Source: 2-02-FULL-55-14 sp964534125 (GTDB lineage Bacteria > Bacteroidota > Ignavibacteria > UBA10030). From it: a stretch of DNA of 64,000 nt. Below the pieces are notes generated by a model, which was given only the letters and a program-made list of their open reading frames with translations, did no database searches and was not told the DNA's origin. Shown here in pieces: positions 26,065 to 35,490 of this stretch. Made by a program: the position numbers and the translations under genes. The number at the start of each line of letters is the position of its first letter. Within the stretch, counting starts at the first letter, position 1. The stretch is from assembly GCA_964534125.1 (NCBI GenBank), contig CAZHOJ010000006.1:171863-235862 (forward strand), read 5' to 3'.

Positions 26065-26745
26065 CTATCGTACGAACTTGTATCCAGACGTATGAACGGT
26101 CAACAGATGCTTCGGTTTCGATGGGGTCTTCTCGATCTTCTTGCGCAGGCTGAGGATGAAGTTGTCCACTGTCCGCGTTGTCGGGGTCTGTTCGTATCCC
26201 CACACTTCATCGAGGAGCGTGCTCCGGGAGATGACCTCGCCCTCCCGTGCGACCATGAACTTCAGCAGTGCGAACTCGCGGGAGGTCAGGTGCAGGGGCT
26301 TCGCCCCGCGGGTAGCCTCCTGCTTCACGAAGTCGATATGGATCTCGCCGAACGACACCTCTTCGAGCGTCTGGTCAACATGCGACTGACGGCGTAGCAG
26401 GGCCTTGACCCTTGCGACAAGCTCCCGGATGCTGAACGGCTTGGTGAGGTAGTCGTCCGCGCCCAGTTCGAGTCCCAGCACCTTGTCCATTTCTTCCCCT
26501 TTCCCGGTGAGCATCAGGATGGGGATATCCGTTCCTTTTGCGCGGAGCTCCCTGCAGATCTCGAAACCGTTCATGCCGGGGAGCATGATGTCCAGGATGA
26601 TCAGGTCGAGCTTTTTCTGCTGCGCCGTCTTCAGCCCGTCGGTTCCATTGCCGTTGACATGGACGTCGAAGTGCTCGGCGGTCAGCGCATCCGAAAGTCC
26701 GCGCTGGATCGCAGGATCGTCCTCAATGATCAGGATCCGTTTCAT
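26065..26745 (-). CDS. OmpR-family response regulator
   Basis: 226 residues from ATG 26745, where the receiver domain begins (KRILIIEDDPAIQRGL). The phosphoacceptor Asp is in LIILDIMLPGMNG (about residue 52), with K in DYLTKPFS. The winged-helix DNA-binding domain (about 130-226) has LTSREFALLKFMVAREGEVISRSTLLDEVWGYEQTPTTRTVDNFI. It begins 4 bases after the kinase gene stop, so the pair is one two-component system. The signal and targets are unknown. Confidence 0.93.
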   Translation of the reverse strand: MKRILIIEDDPAIQRGLSDALTAEHFDVHVNGNGTDGLKTAQQKKLDLIILDIMLPGMNGFEICRELRAKGTDIPILMLTGKGEEMDKVLGLELGADDYLTKPFSIRELVARVKALLRRQSHVDQTLEEVSFGEIHIDFVKQEATRGAKPLHLTSREFALLKFMVAREGEVISRSTLLDEVWGYEQTPTTRTVDNFILSLRKKIEKTPSKPKHLLTVHTSGYKFVR

Positions 26746-26749
26746 CGGT

Positions 26750-29218
26750 TCATTCCTTTGCGCTGGTGGTGAATTCGACTGGTAGGTCGACCGTGACGGT
26801 CGTTCCTTTTCCCTTCCTCGACCGGATAGAGACGCGGCCCCCATGGTATTCGATGGTGCGCTTCACGAGCGAGAGTCCGAGCCCGACACCGCCGGTCGGA
26901 GCCGTCGAACGGTCACGCACACGATAGAACGGGTCGAACACCTTCGACAGCTCTGCCTCGCTGATGCCGAACCCGTTGTCGGCGATGATGATGCGCACAG
27001 AACCGTCGATCTGGCGCGCCATGAACGAGACACTCTTCTTCGACGGCGTGTACTTGTATGCATTCGACAGGATGTTCACGAAGGCCCGCTCGAGCGCGAA
27101 CGGGTCCGCGATGATCGGAGGCAGCGAAGCCGGGATGCGCACCTGATACCGGGCATTGACGGCCTTGAACTGACCAGCCATAGCATCCGCTGCCTGCCGG
27201 AGGACCTTCGTCAGGTCGGTCCGCTCGCGCGAGAACTCCCGAACGCCACGCTCAGCCCGGGCAAAATCGAGAACATTCTCGACGAGACGGCGAAGCCTCT
27301 GCGCTTCCTGCCGGATGACGCCGATGTACTCGCCCCTCTTCGCAGCGGTCAGGCGTGGTTTCTCGAGCAGCTCGAGGAACATACCCATCGAGGTGAGCGG
27401 TGTCCGCAGGTCGTGCGAGACGCTCGACACGAAGTGCGATTTCAAGCGGCTCAGTTCCTCGAGCTCCTTTCGCCTGCGCTGTTCGAGCATCATGTTCTCC
27501 TGGAGGGAGAGATGCTCCATCACGGAAGAGGCCTGCAACGATAAGGTCCTGATGAGCTCGAGCTCTCCGCGATCCAGCGGGTCCACGCCGGCATTCTTCC
27601 GGGCGCAGAGAAGCCCGAGAAGTGATCCCTTCGCGTCCCGCAGGGGCAATGCAAACGACAGGGTATGCTCCCGCAGCCATTGCTCTGACTGTCCCACGGC
27701 TGGCAAGGGAGGCCGCACCGCCTCTGCAACAGCGAGGAAACGGCCGTTCCGGATCTCGTCCGCGACGTGCGGCGAAAGGTCCAGGGAGGGGAGGAACATC
27801 GGGTCGGAACTCCGGCGCGGCATGAATGCCCGTCCGCCCCAGGCATACCACAGGAATGCGAACCGTGGGATGATATGATGGAGCTCCGAGACGAGCACCG
27901 GGCCGACATCCGACGGAACAAGGATTCCATGGAACCGGGACGAAACGTCCTGCAGGAGCCGGGTCGGGTTGAAGCGGGACGGAAAGACTGCCTCTTCGAT
28001 GAGCGATGCCAGCCGTGAGCGTACGGGTGTCAGCAGGAGGAGGAACAGGCCGAAGGCGAGCATTTCGAGGACATGCGAACCGAACAGGACGTCCTCCCAA
28101 AATACGGACAGGACAATCGCAGCGAACAGGAGCTGCAGCAGCGACAGGGACATCCGGAGAAGGAATGTGGTGAGCCCCTGCCGGTGCTGTATCTCTATGC
28201 TGAAGACATGATACCGGAGAAAAGCAATGATGAAGGAGAGCGGTATGGCCAGCGTGAAGAATGTGGCCAGTTCCTCGGGAGCCAGCAGATCGGGTCCCCA
28301 GAGCTGGGGAAGGACGACAAGGGTCAGGAACGGGGCCGCACCGATCAGTAAGCCATAGACGATCCATCGAAGCGCACGGCGTCGTACCGGGATGCGTTCC
28401 TTCGCGTAGCCGGTGAAAATGAATACAAGGCCGACAACGAGAACGAGAAGAAAGACGAGATGGAAGATGTCATACAGTAACTGAAATGTGCGGAACGGCT
28501 CCGGATTTCCCGTTCGCATCGCTTCGACATGGAACCACGTGAGGCAGCCGGCAAGCAGCAGGAAGGGGGCGAGCAACGCCGGGACCTGAACGCGGGGCTT
28601 CGGTAAAAGCCGACGCGGAAACGACACTGTGAACAGGAAAAAGAAGGCAGCGGTTGTGTTGTATGACAGGAAGAGCATCGCGCGGCGAAGGAAGCTGAGC
28701 GCACTATCAGGTTCGATCGCCCCCTGGGTCATCATCGTGAGGGTCCCGAGGGAAACGAGGGACAAATGGAGCAACAGGGCTGTCGGGTCTCCCGGGCGCT
28801 TGAAGTACAGGAAGAGTCCCAGCATCAGAATGGTCACGCCGGCGACGGCCGTGACGACCGCAAAACGGTACGAGGTATAGAACGGAACGAGTTCTATGGT
28901 ATATTCAACGATCCCGCCGTTGCGCTCCACGGTGATCGGGATATGGTCCCCGATCCGCGACATCTCGGCAAGAAGCTCAAGATGCTGCGGCATCGCAACC
29001 CGAATGCTCTTCCAGTAGATGAGTCTATCCCCCTTCTGGAGCCCTGGTGCATGCACAGCATCTGCGATCCGGCCGATGTAGGATTCTCCGTCAACAAGAT
29101 CCGTTTCGAACGGCACGCGCGCCCGATCAGGGATGTAGATAACGTTCCACAGACAGAATAGAGCTATGAAGAGGTGTGTAGCGAGGAGAGCGAGGGATGT
29201 GGGGGGACGGGTGGCCAT
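26750..29218 (-). CDS. membrane sensor histidine kinase with PDZ-like and GAF regions
   Basis: 822 residues from ATG 29218; in-frame starts further upstream (29266, 29446) have no better ribosome site. Order: helix 7-28; an extracytoplasmic PDZ-like segment (about 30-105: VDGESYIGRIADAVHAPGLQKGDRLIYW, ITVERNG); eight or so membrane helices (about 115-430); a GAF-like domain (about 450-590); then HisKA with H in SSVSHDLRTPLTSM and a HATPase domain (NILSNAYKYTP, IADNGFGIS, GGVGLGLSLVK). Cognate regulator is directly downstream. The PDZ-plus-multihelix input resembles kinases that sense peptides or membrane state, but that is inference. Confidence 0.87.
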   Translation of the reverse strand: MATRPPTSLALLATHLFIALFCLWNVIYIPDRARVPFETDLVDGESYIGRIADAVHAPGLQKGDRLIYWKSIRVAMPQHLELLAEMSRIGDHIPITVERNGGIVEYTIELVPFYTSYRFAVVTAVAGVTILMLGLFLYFKRPGDPTALLLHLSLVSLGTLTMMTQGAIEPDSALSFLRRAMLFLSYNTTAAFFFLFTVSFPRRLLPKPRVQVPALLAPFLLLAGCLTWFHVEAMRTGNPEPFRTFQLLYDIFHLVFLLVLVVGLVFIFTGYAKERIPVRRRALRWIVYGLLIGAAPFLTLVVLPQLWGPDLLAPEELATFFTLAIPLSFIIAFLRYHVFSIEIQHRQGLTTFLLRMSLSLLQLLFAAIVLSVFWEDVLFGSHVLEMLAFGLFLLLLTPVRSRLASLIEEAVFPSRFNPTRLLQDVSSRFHGILVPSDVGPVLVSELHHIIPRFAFLWYAWGGRAFMPRRSSDPMFLPSLDLSPHVADEIRNGRFLAVAEAVRPPLPAVGQSEQWLREHTLSFALPLRDAKGSLLGLLCARKNAGVDPLDRGELELIRTLSLQASSVMEHLSLQENMMLEQRRRKELEELSRLKSHFVSSVSHDLRTPLTSMGMFLELLEKPRLTAAKRGEYIGVIRQEAQRLRRLVENVLDFARAERGVREFSRERTDLTKVLRQAADAMAGQFKAVNARYQVRIPASLPPIIADPFALERAFVNILSNAYKYTPSKKSVSFMARQIDGSVRIIIADNGFGISEAELSKVFDPFYRVRDRSTAPTGGVGLGLSLVKRTIEYHGGRVSIRSRKGKGTTVTVDLPVEFTTSAKE

Positions 29219-29337
29219 AATGAGCAGAAGGCCTTGCCGAAGCTCTGCGAAACCAATGTTCCTCATTTTCGCGCAAAAAGGAAAGGGAAGAGACGGGGGA
29301 AAGGATGCCGGGCCTTCCCCCCATCCCAAATGTGGGA

Positions 29338-31209
29338 CTACCGCAGCAAAACCATGCGATTCATTTGCTCGAACAGCATTGCCCCATGCATATCGGTGAC
29401 GCGGAGCCTGTAGAAGTACACACCGGTCGCGACACGTGCATGCCATGATGCTGTATGAATGCCTGCTTGTCGTACACCCTGTACAAGTGTTTCGATCTGT
29501 CGGCCAAGGATATCGAATACGGCGAGTTCAACAACCGCATCCTCAGGAATAGAGAACCGTATCGTGGTCGATGGATTGAACGGGTTGGGATAGTTCTGTC
29601 CAAGCCCATATGCTACTGGCGGGGCTGATGCTATGGGGTCGTCTGTCACACCGGTGACCGACCCGCCTGCCACAACATATCCCAGGACTGCTTCGAACTC
29701 GGTGACTTCATAGACCGTATCGTTCAGAACGGTTATTCCCAGTTCTGGCGCAAGCATCTGCATGAACATCAGGATAAATTCGCTCGATACGATAGTGTAG
29801 GTCCTGACGGGATCGACCGGTTCATCGTTGATGAAGACGGAATCAAGCCTCTCGAACGGATTCTTCGCTGGATCATAGTAGTAGCGCAGAGGGGTCCCCG
29901 TTACAAAGAATTCATCGTTGGCCTCGATCGTCGAAAGGCCATATTCGAGCCCCTTCATGAGGTCAAGACCGGACAACGAGTATGACGCCATCCTGTATCC
30001 AAGTCCGTTCGTCTCGTTGAATCCGTACCCGATGGCGCGATAGAGGTCGGCTGGCGTCACAGGACCGGCCTGGATCGGCTGTGCGGTCGCACCGCACGCA
30101 GTGATCGCGACGTCGCACGGTATCGTGTTCGCAAATGCTCGTGTCACGAAGGATGAGACATCCGTGTACGCCTCCCGTCGTTGCGGAAGGTCTGTGATGA
30201 GTTCGGTCTGCAGTCTTTCGGATGTAGTGACCGCCTGAGAGAAGAAGGGTATTCCGTACACAGCTTCCTGATCGGCAGCCAATTGTTCGACGATCGCCTT
30301 CACCTGTGGTTCCTCCGGCGCGTAATCGTCTGTCATGGGAATGATCCCGCCGTCCACGAGCGTCACCGAGGCACCATCCACAGCAAGCCGGAGACGGCCA
30401 ACGTATTCGTAAAATGCACCGGCCTGTACGATCCAGGTGGTATCTCCGGCGGGATTGACGATAGCTTCCGGCTTCGTTAACAGCTCGTGGTCGTGTCCGC
30501 CGACGATGACGTGAATGCCCGGCACGTTCTCGGCCACGAGTTTGTCGAGACTGTGGCCAAGATGCGAGAGCATGATGATCACGTCGCAGGTATCAGCGGC
30601 CAGCGTTGCGACCTGCATGGCAGCGATGATCCCCAGATTGGTGTCGATGACGGCCGGTGCGGGCTGTGACAACAGCATGGTCTCCGGGGTGGTAAGGCCG
30701 AAAATGCCTACCTTGAGGTCACCGAACGTCCTCACCGTATTGGCGCGAATGTAGGTCTTCAGGGTCGACACCGAGGCATCGTCGAGAATGGTGTTCGCGC
30801 TCAACAGGGGGAACGACAAGCCCTGCAGCGCTGCGGTGTCCAATGCCATCTGCAGCCCGAATGGCGTGAGGTCGAACTCGTGATTGCCTACTGCCAGGGC
30901 ATCCAGACCGAGCTGGCTCAGGATGGATAATTCGGGGACGCTGAGATAGTATGCATACATCGGGTCTCCGATGGAGGCGTCGCCGGCGTGGAGAAAGAGC
31001 ACGTTCGGTTCCGTCATCCGGGTGTAGCCAACGAACGTCGCCACCCGGGCGATGCCGCCCCGTTGCCCGCTCAGGTCCGGATTGCGCGGTGCGAGGGGCA
31101 TGAGGTTCGAGTGGGTATCGTTGACGTGGAGGATGGTGAGCGTGTCCGGCTGGGCAAGAAGGGGGACACAGAACACCACACTCAGAAAGAGCGTATTCAC
31201 AGAGCGCAT
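29338..31209 (-). CDS. secreted 5'-nucleotidase/UshA-like enzyme with T9SS sorting domain
   Basis: 623 residues from ATG 31209, which has AGGAGG in front; the frame upstream is not coding. Signal peptide 1-19. Metallophosphoesterase domain: ILHVNDTHSN, GDASIGDP, AVGNHEFD, MLSHLGHS, VGGHDHE. Then a 5'-nucleotidase C-terminal domain (about 335-520) with PVTPADLYRAIGYGFNETN. The last 80 or so residues begin with NYPNPFNPSTTIRF, the type A C-terminal sorting signal that sends cargo through the type IX secretion system. It likely releases phosphate from extracellular nucleotides. Note GDAS where the family usually has GD.x.G. Confidence 0.9.
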   Translation of the reverse strand: MRSVNTLFLSVVFCVPLLAQPDTLTILHVNDTHSNLMPLAPRNPDLSGQRGGIARVATFVGYTRMTEPNVLFLHAGDASIGDPMYAYYLSVPELSILSQLGLDALAVGNHEFDLTPFGLQMALDTAALQGLSFPLLSANTILDDASVSTLKTYIRANTVRTFGDLKVGIFGLTTPETMLLSQPAPAVIDTNLGIIAAMQVATLAADTCDVIIMLSHLGHSLDKLVAENVPGIHVIVGGHDHELLTKPEAIVNPAGDTTWIVQAGAFYEYVGRLRLAVDGASVTLVDGGIIPMTDDYAPEEPQVKAIVEQLAADQEAVYGIPFFSQAVTTSERLQTELITDLPQRREAYTDVSSFVTRAFANTIPCDVAITACGATAQPIQAGPVTPADLYRAIGYGFNETNGLGYRMASYSLSGLDLMKGLEYGLSTIEANDEFFVTGTPLRYYYDPAKNPFERLDSVFINDEPVDPVRTYTIVSSEFILMFMQMLAPELGITVLNDTVYEVTEFEAVLGYVVAGGSVTGVTDDPIASAPPVAYGLGQNYPNPFNPSTTIRFSIPEDAVVELAVFDILGRQIETLVQGVRQAGIHTASWHARVATGVYFYRLRVTDMHGAMLFEQMNRMVLLR

Positions 31210-31392
31210 AGCAGCCTCCTGTTTATGGTGGAGTGATGTGACATGCCTGTGCTGGCGGGAGCATGAGCGTCGCCGCGTTCGCATGCATGGGTCCAAGCTA
31301 CAGAGGCGGGCCGGAGCGGTTGTCATCCCCCACCCCCCGATTTGTCATAATTATGTCATGAGCAATTCGTACTTTTTGCAGTCTCTGTTTGA

Positions 31393-32229
31393 ATGGAGCA
31401 TATGGACGAAAAATCGTTATGCAGGATCTGTGAGGAGGCGGACGCTGAGGCCTGGTGGTCGATGCTCGAAGCCGCTGAGCCGTCATTCCGCGAACGGTTC
31501 CAAATAAAGAGTGAACGATCCGGGACCATGGTTGTCGGCGCGACAGGCACATTCGACGTCGTGGCGCTCAACCGTGCCGTGGGTGTCCAGCTCGACCACG
31601 CAACCTCCGTGAACGAAGTGCGGCGCATCATTCGCCTGTTCGACGAATGCGGAAGCCGCCGGTATGCGATCCAGCTCTGTCCATCGTCGACCATCCCGGA
31701 GGTCCTGAACATCCTGAAGCAGGAAGGATTCACTCGCTTCAACAACTGGACGAAGCTCATCCGGAAGACAAGCGAGCGGATGCCCGAACCGGACAGCGCT
31801 GTGCGTGTCGAGAGGATCGATGCGTCCATGGCGGCGACGTTCGCCGACATCGTCGCGCCGGCATTCGGCTGGCCGGGGCTGATGAAGCAATGGCTTGCCC
31901 GCATGGTCGGGCGGGAGAGCTGGGTGCACTACCTCGCGTTCGACGATGGCGAACCGGCAGCCAGCGCAGCGATGTTCATCCATGGTCAGACTGCCTGGCT
32001 TGGTTTCGCTGCCACGAAGCAAGAGTTCCGCCGGCGCGGGGCGCAGAGCGCTCTCATCCACCGGCGCCTTGCGGACGCACTGGCATCGGGGTGCCAGCAT
32101 GTTGTCGCGGAGACGGCGGAAGAGCAGCCGGAACGGCCCAATCCATCCTACCACAATCTTGTCCGGCACGGATTCCGCGAGGCGTATCAGCGGCCGAACT
32201 ACCTCAGGATCAGGGACACACGCAGCTGA
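31393..32229 (+). CDS. GNAT N-acetyltransferase
   Basis: 278 residues. The C-terminal half carries the GNAT core: AWLGFAATKQEFRRRGAQSALIHRRLADALASG (about 198-230), with the acetyl-CoA loop RRRGAQ. The N-terminal half (about 1-130) looks like a degenerate second GNAT-type fold. ATG 31393 is followed by another at 31402; either could be used. Substrate unknown. The next gene begins 13 bases after its stop. Confidence 0.8.
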   Translation: MEHMDEKSLCRICEEADAEAWWSMLEAAEPSFRERFQIKSERSGTMVVGATGTFDVVALNRAVGVQLDHATSVNEVRRIIRLFDECGSRRYAIQLCPSSTIPEVLNILKQEGFTRFNNWTKLIRKTSERMPEPDSAVRVERIDASMAATFADIVAPAFGWPGLMKQWLARMVGRESWVHYLAFDDGEPAASAAMFIHGQTAWLGFAATKQEFRRRGAQSALIHRRLADALASGCQHVVAETAEEQPERPNPSYHNLVRHGFREAYQRPNYLRIRDTRS

Positions 32230-32242
32230 GAGAGGAGCGAAC

Positions 32243-32914
32243 ATGTTCATCGGTCATTTCGGAGTTGGATTTGCGGCGAAGAAGGTCGCACCGAACACAC
32301 CCCTTCCGCTCCTCATCGTCGCCGCACAGCTTGTCGATCTGCTCTGGCCCGCATTCCTTCTTCTGGGATTCGAGTCTGTCCGTATCGCTCCCGGCATCAC
32401 CGATGTTACTCCGCTCGATTTCACATCGTATCCCATCACCCACAGCCTGCTGACGTCGATCGGGTGGGGGCTCGCGTTCGGCGGGGCGGTGTACGCGTTC
32501 CGAAGGGACCTTCGGGAGATGTGGGTGCTTGCCGGCTGCGTTGTGAGCCACTGGGTGCTGGACCTCATCACGCATCGGCCCGACCTTCCGCTGACACCAT
32601 GGGGAGAGTCAAAGGTCGGCTTCGGCCTCTGGTATTCGATGACGGGGACCCTCATTCTTGAGGTCGGGATCTTCGCTGCGGGGATCTATCTTTATCGTGA
32701 GACGCTGCAGCGCCAGGGCCGGCATGTCCGGCTGTCGTTCTGGCTGTTCGCTGCATTTCTGCTCGTGATGCATCTGGGAAACCTGTTCGGCCCTCCTCCG
32801 CCGTCGGAGGAAATGATTGCTGTCGCCGGGAATGCGATGTGGTTGTTCGTACTCTGGGCCTGGTGGAGCGAGCGGAGCCCGAAGGCTGCCACGGATACGG
32901 TCCCCGCCGGATGA
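32243..32914 (+). CDS. multi-helix membrane protein, DUF457/YdjM-like
   Basis: 223 residues with an AGAGGAG ribosome site. MFIGHFGVGFAAKKVAP at the start and YPITHSLLTSIGWG and VVSHWVLDLITHRPDLPL further on supply the His/Asp positions typical of membrane-bound metal-dependent-hydrolase-like proteins of the YdjM type. Five hydrophobic helices are visible. The longer frame starting at 31895 lies within the acetyltransferase gene and is disregarded. Enzymatic activity is not established for such proteins. Confidence 0.75.
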   Translation: MFIGHFGVGFAAKKVAPNTPLPLLIVAAQLVDLLWPAFLLLGFESVRIAPGITDVTPLDFTSYPITHSLLTSIGWGLAFGGAVYAFRRDLREMWVLAGCVVSHWVLDLITHRPDLPLTPWGESKVGFGLWYSMTGTLILEVGIFAAGIYLYRETLQRQGRHVRLSFWLFAAFLLVMHLGNLFGPPPPSEEMIAVAGNAMWLFVLWAWWSERSPKAATDTVPAG

Positions 32915-33005
32915 GCCGCGTTGATACTGGGTCCTCTTTTGCGTACTCTGCGTTCAGTCGTTCGTACCTCACCCGGGTTTTCCGGCACTTCCGCATGGAG
33001 ATGAG

Positions 33006-35477
33006 ATGAAGAAGCGATCATCTTCCACAGCACCGTCGCTGAAGACATCCAGACGTCACTCTTCCCTCAAACCTGAGCAGCTCCGCTGGCAATGTGATCC
33101 CGCCTCGCTCCGCGTCCGTGCCTCGAACAATGGAAAGGTTGCCCGGGAGATCATCGGCCAGGAGAGAGCGCTCCGCGCTTTGCGCGTCGGGCTCGAGATC
33201 CAGCATTCCGGATACAACATCTTTGTCACCGGCCTCAGCGGCACCGGCCGCACTACCACCATCAAGAAAATGCTCAGTGAGTTCGAGCACAGGCGTGTGG
33301 CGTTGAAGGACCATTGCTACGTGTACAACTTCAGGCATCCTGACATGCCGTTGGCGCTCTCACTGCCCGTGGGGCAGGGGAGAGGGCTCCGCGACGACAT
33401 GGACAACCTCCTGCGCGACCTGCTGCGGGACATCCCCGCCGTCTATGAGGGGCAGCGGTACCAGCGGCAGCGCCGCCTCACAGTGCAGCATTTCCAGGAC
33501 CGTCAGAAGTCGATTCTGCAGGACTTCGAGCGGAAAGTGAAAGAACACGGTTTCGATCTCGTTCAGGTGCAGGTCGGTGGCATCATGCGCCCCGAGGTTG
33601 TCCCGGTGGTCAACGGCAATCCGGCGACGCTCGAGCAGGTCGAGGAGCTCGTGCGAAAGGGGGACGTATCGGAGGAGCAGTTCAAGGCGATGCGCGAGAA
33701 GCTTGGGGATCTCGAGAAACAGATGGGAACAGTGTTCCGGGAACTTCGGAACATCGAGAAACGACTTCAGGAATCGCTCGAAGAGCTGGAGGAGCGGCTC
33801 GTCATGCCGGCGGTCAATGCCACCGTCGACGGGATCAAGGCGGCTTATGCGGACGACCTCGTCCTGCAGTATTTCGAGGATGTTCGGAAGCATGTAAAGG
33901 AGAACCTCGACCGGTTCCGGCAGCAGCAGGCGGCTCCCGGAGCAGGACAGAAGAAGGAAAGCGAGGACGAGGAGGAAGAGGACGATTTCAAGGAGTTCAA
34001 GGTCAACGTGGTGGTCGACAATTCCGAGACGGAGCATGTCCCGATCATCATCGAGACGAACCCGAAGTACAAGAACATCTTCGGGACCGTGGAGCGGGAA
34101 TTCGAGCGCGGGGGCCTGTGGCGGACCGATTTCATGAAGATCAAAGCCGGCTCCCTGCTTGCGGCGAACGGCGGGTATCTTGTGCTGAACGCACTCGACG
34201 CGCTCATCGAACCCGGCGTCTGGCAGGAGCTGAAGCGAACGCTCCGAACGGGGAAGCTGGAAATCCAGACTGCCGATCCGGTGTACGGTTTGAGCGTGAG
34301 CGGTATGAAGCCTGAGCCGTTCGCCATCAACGTCAAGGTGATCATCATCGGCGAGACGGACCTGTACTACTTCCTGTATCACCGCGACGAGGACTTCAAG
34401 AAGGTCTTCAAGATCAGGGCAGACTTCGATTTTGAGATGCCACGCGGCAAGGACACCGTCGCCAAGTACATCTCCTTTGTGTGCATGGTGGTCGAGGATG
34501 AGAAGCTCATCCCGTTCGACGCCACCGGACTTGCTCAGATCATCGAGTTCGGCGTCCGACTCGCCGGCAGCAAGCAGAAGCTGTCGACACGGTTCAACAT
34601 CATCGCCGACGTCGTGCGGGAGGCGAGCTACTGGGCGGGGAAGGACCTCTCGAAGAAGGTGAAAGCCCGGCATGTCGAGCGTGCTCTCGACGAACGGATC
34701 CATCGCGTCAGGCTCATCGAGGTTAAGATCCAGGACATGATCGATAAAAGGATGATCCTGATCGATACGGACGGTGCTGCGGTGGGCCAGGTGAACGGGC
34801 TCTCGGTGTACGACACGGGCGAGTACGCGTTCGGCAAGCCATCACGGATCACGGCGAAGACAGCCATCGGCAGGAACGGCGTCATCAACATCGAGCGCGA
34901 AGCCGATCTCAGCGGTCCGTCCCACACGAAGGGTGTTGCCATCCTGAGCGGCTTCTTCAAACACCGGTTCGCGCAGGACAAACCGCTGGTGATGGATGCG
35001 AGCATCACCTTCGAACAGTCGTACGGCGGCGTTGACGGCGACAGCGCATCTTCGACCGAGATCTACGCCATCCTCTCCGCGTTGTCCGGCCTTCCGCTGC
35101 GGCAGGATATTGCCGTGACGGGTTCCGTCAATCAGAACGGGGAGATCCAGCCGATCGGGGGCGTGAACGAGAAGATCGAGGGATTCTATGCTACCTGTAA
35201 GGCCCGCGGATTGACGGGATCGCAGGGTGTCATCATCCCGGTCCAGAATGTGGACGAATTGATGCTTCGGGAAGAGGTCTATGAGGCGGTCCGGAAGAAG
35301 AAATTCTATGTCTATGCCGTCTCGACCGTGGACGAAGGGATCGAGGTCCTCACCGGCGTCCGGGCTGGGACACAGCGGTCTGATGGGTCGTTCGAGGCCG
35401 GGACTGTGAACGGCCTGGCCGATGCCCGGCTGCGGGCATATGCAACGGCATGGCGGGAATACGGAGCCTACCATTAG
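33006..35477 (+). CDS. Lon-like AAA+ protease (LonB/YcbZ type)
   Basis: 823 residues. N-terminal AAA region with Walker-A-like TGLSGTGRTTTIKKML (about 76-91), a charged coiled-coil insertion (about 180-340, with EESEDEEEEDDFKEF-type acidic run), then Walker-B-like GGYLVLNALDAL (about 392). The C-terminal S16 protease domain has the catalytic Ser in GDSASSTEIYAILSALSG and the catalytic Lys in GGVNEKIEGFY. Lacks the N-terminal substrate domain of classical Lon. A cytoplasmic, possibly stress-related protease; substrates unknown. Confidence 0.92.
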   Translation: MKKRSSSTAPSLKTSRRHSSLKPEQLRWQCDPASLRVRASNNGKVAREIIGQERALRALRVGLEIQHSGYNIFVTGLSGTGRTTTIKKMLSEFEHRRVALKDHCYVYNFRHPDMPLALSLPVGQGRGLRDDMDNLLRDLLRDIPAVYEGQRYQRQRRLTVQHFQDRQKSILQDFERKVKEHGFDLVQVQVGGIMRPEVVPVVNGNPATLEQVEELVRKGDVSEEQFKAMREKLGDLEKQMGTVFRELRNIEKRLQESLEELEERLVMPAVNATVDGIKAAYADDLVLQYFEDVRKHVKENLDRFRQQQAAPGAGQKKESEDEEEEDDFKEFKVNVVVDNSETEHVPIIIETNPKYKNIFGTVEREFERGGLWRTDFMKIKAGSLLAANGGYLVLNALDALIEPGVWQELKRTLRTGKLEIQTADPVYGLSVSGMKPEPFAINVKVIIIGETDLYYFLYHRDEDFKKVFKIRADFDFEMPRGKDTVAKYISFVCMVVEDEKLIPFDATGLAQIIEFGVRLAGSKQKLSTRFNIIADVVREASYWAGKDLSKKVKARHVERALDERIHRVRLIEVKIQDMIDKRMILIDTDGAAVGQVNGLSVYDTGEYAFGKPSRITAKTAIGRNGVINIEREADLSGPSHTKGVAILSGFFKHRFAQDKPLVMDASITFEQSYGGVDGDSASSTEIYAILSALSGLPLRQDIAVTGSVNQNGEIQPIGGVNEKIEGFYATCKARGLTGSQGVIIPVQNVDELMLREEVYEAVRKKKFYVYAVSTVDEGIEVLTGVRAGTQRSDGSFEAGTVNGLADARLRAYATAWREYGAYH

Positions 35478-35490
35478 CCTGCAACTTCAC

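Noticed and set aside
31338..31362. TGTCATAATTATGTCAT sequence as an operator between the nucleotidase and acetyltransferase genes
   Set aside because: Short, imperfect and single-copy in this window; not enough to support a regulatory call.
33360..34703. 447-residue antisense frame in the Lon-like gene
   Set aside because: Leucine/glutamate-rich shadow of the coding strand, no domain, no ribosome site.
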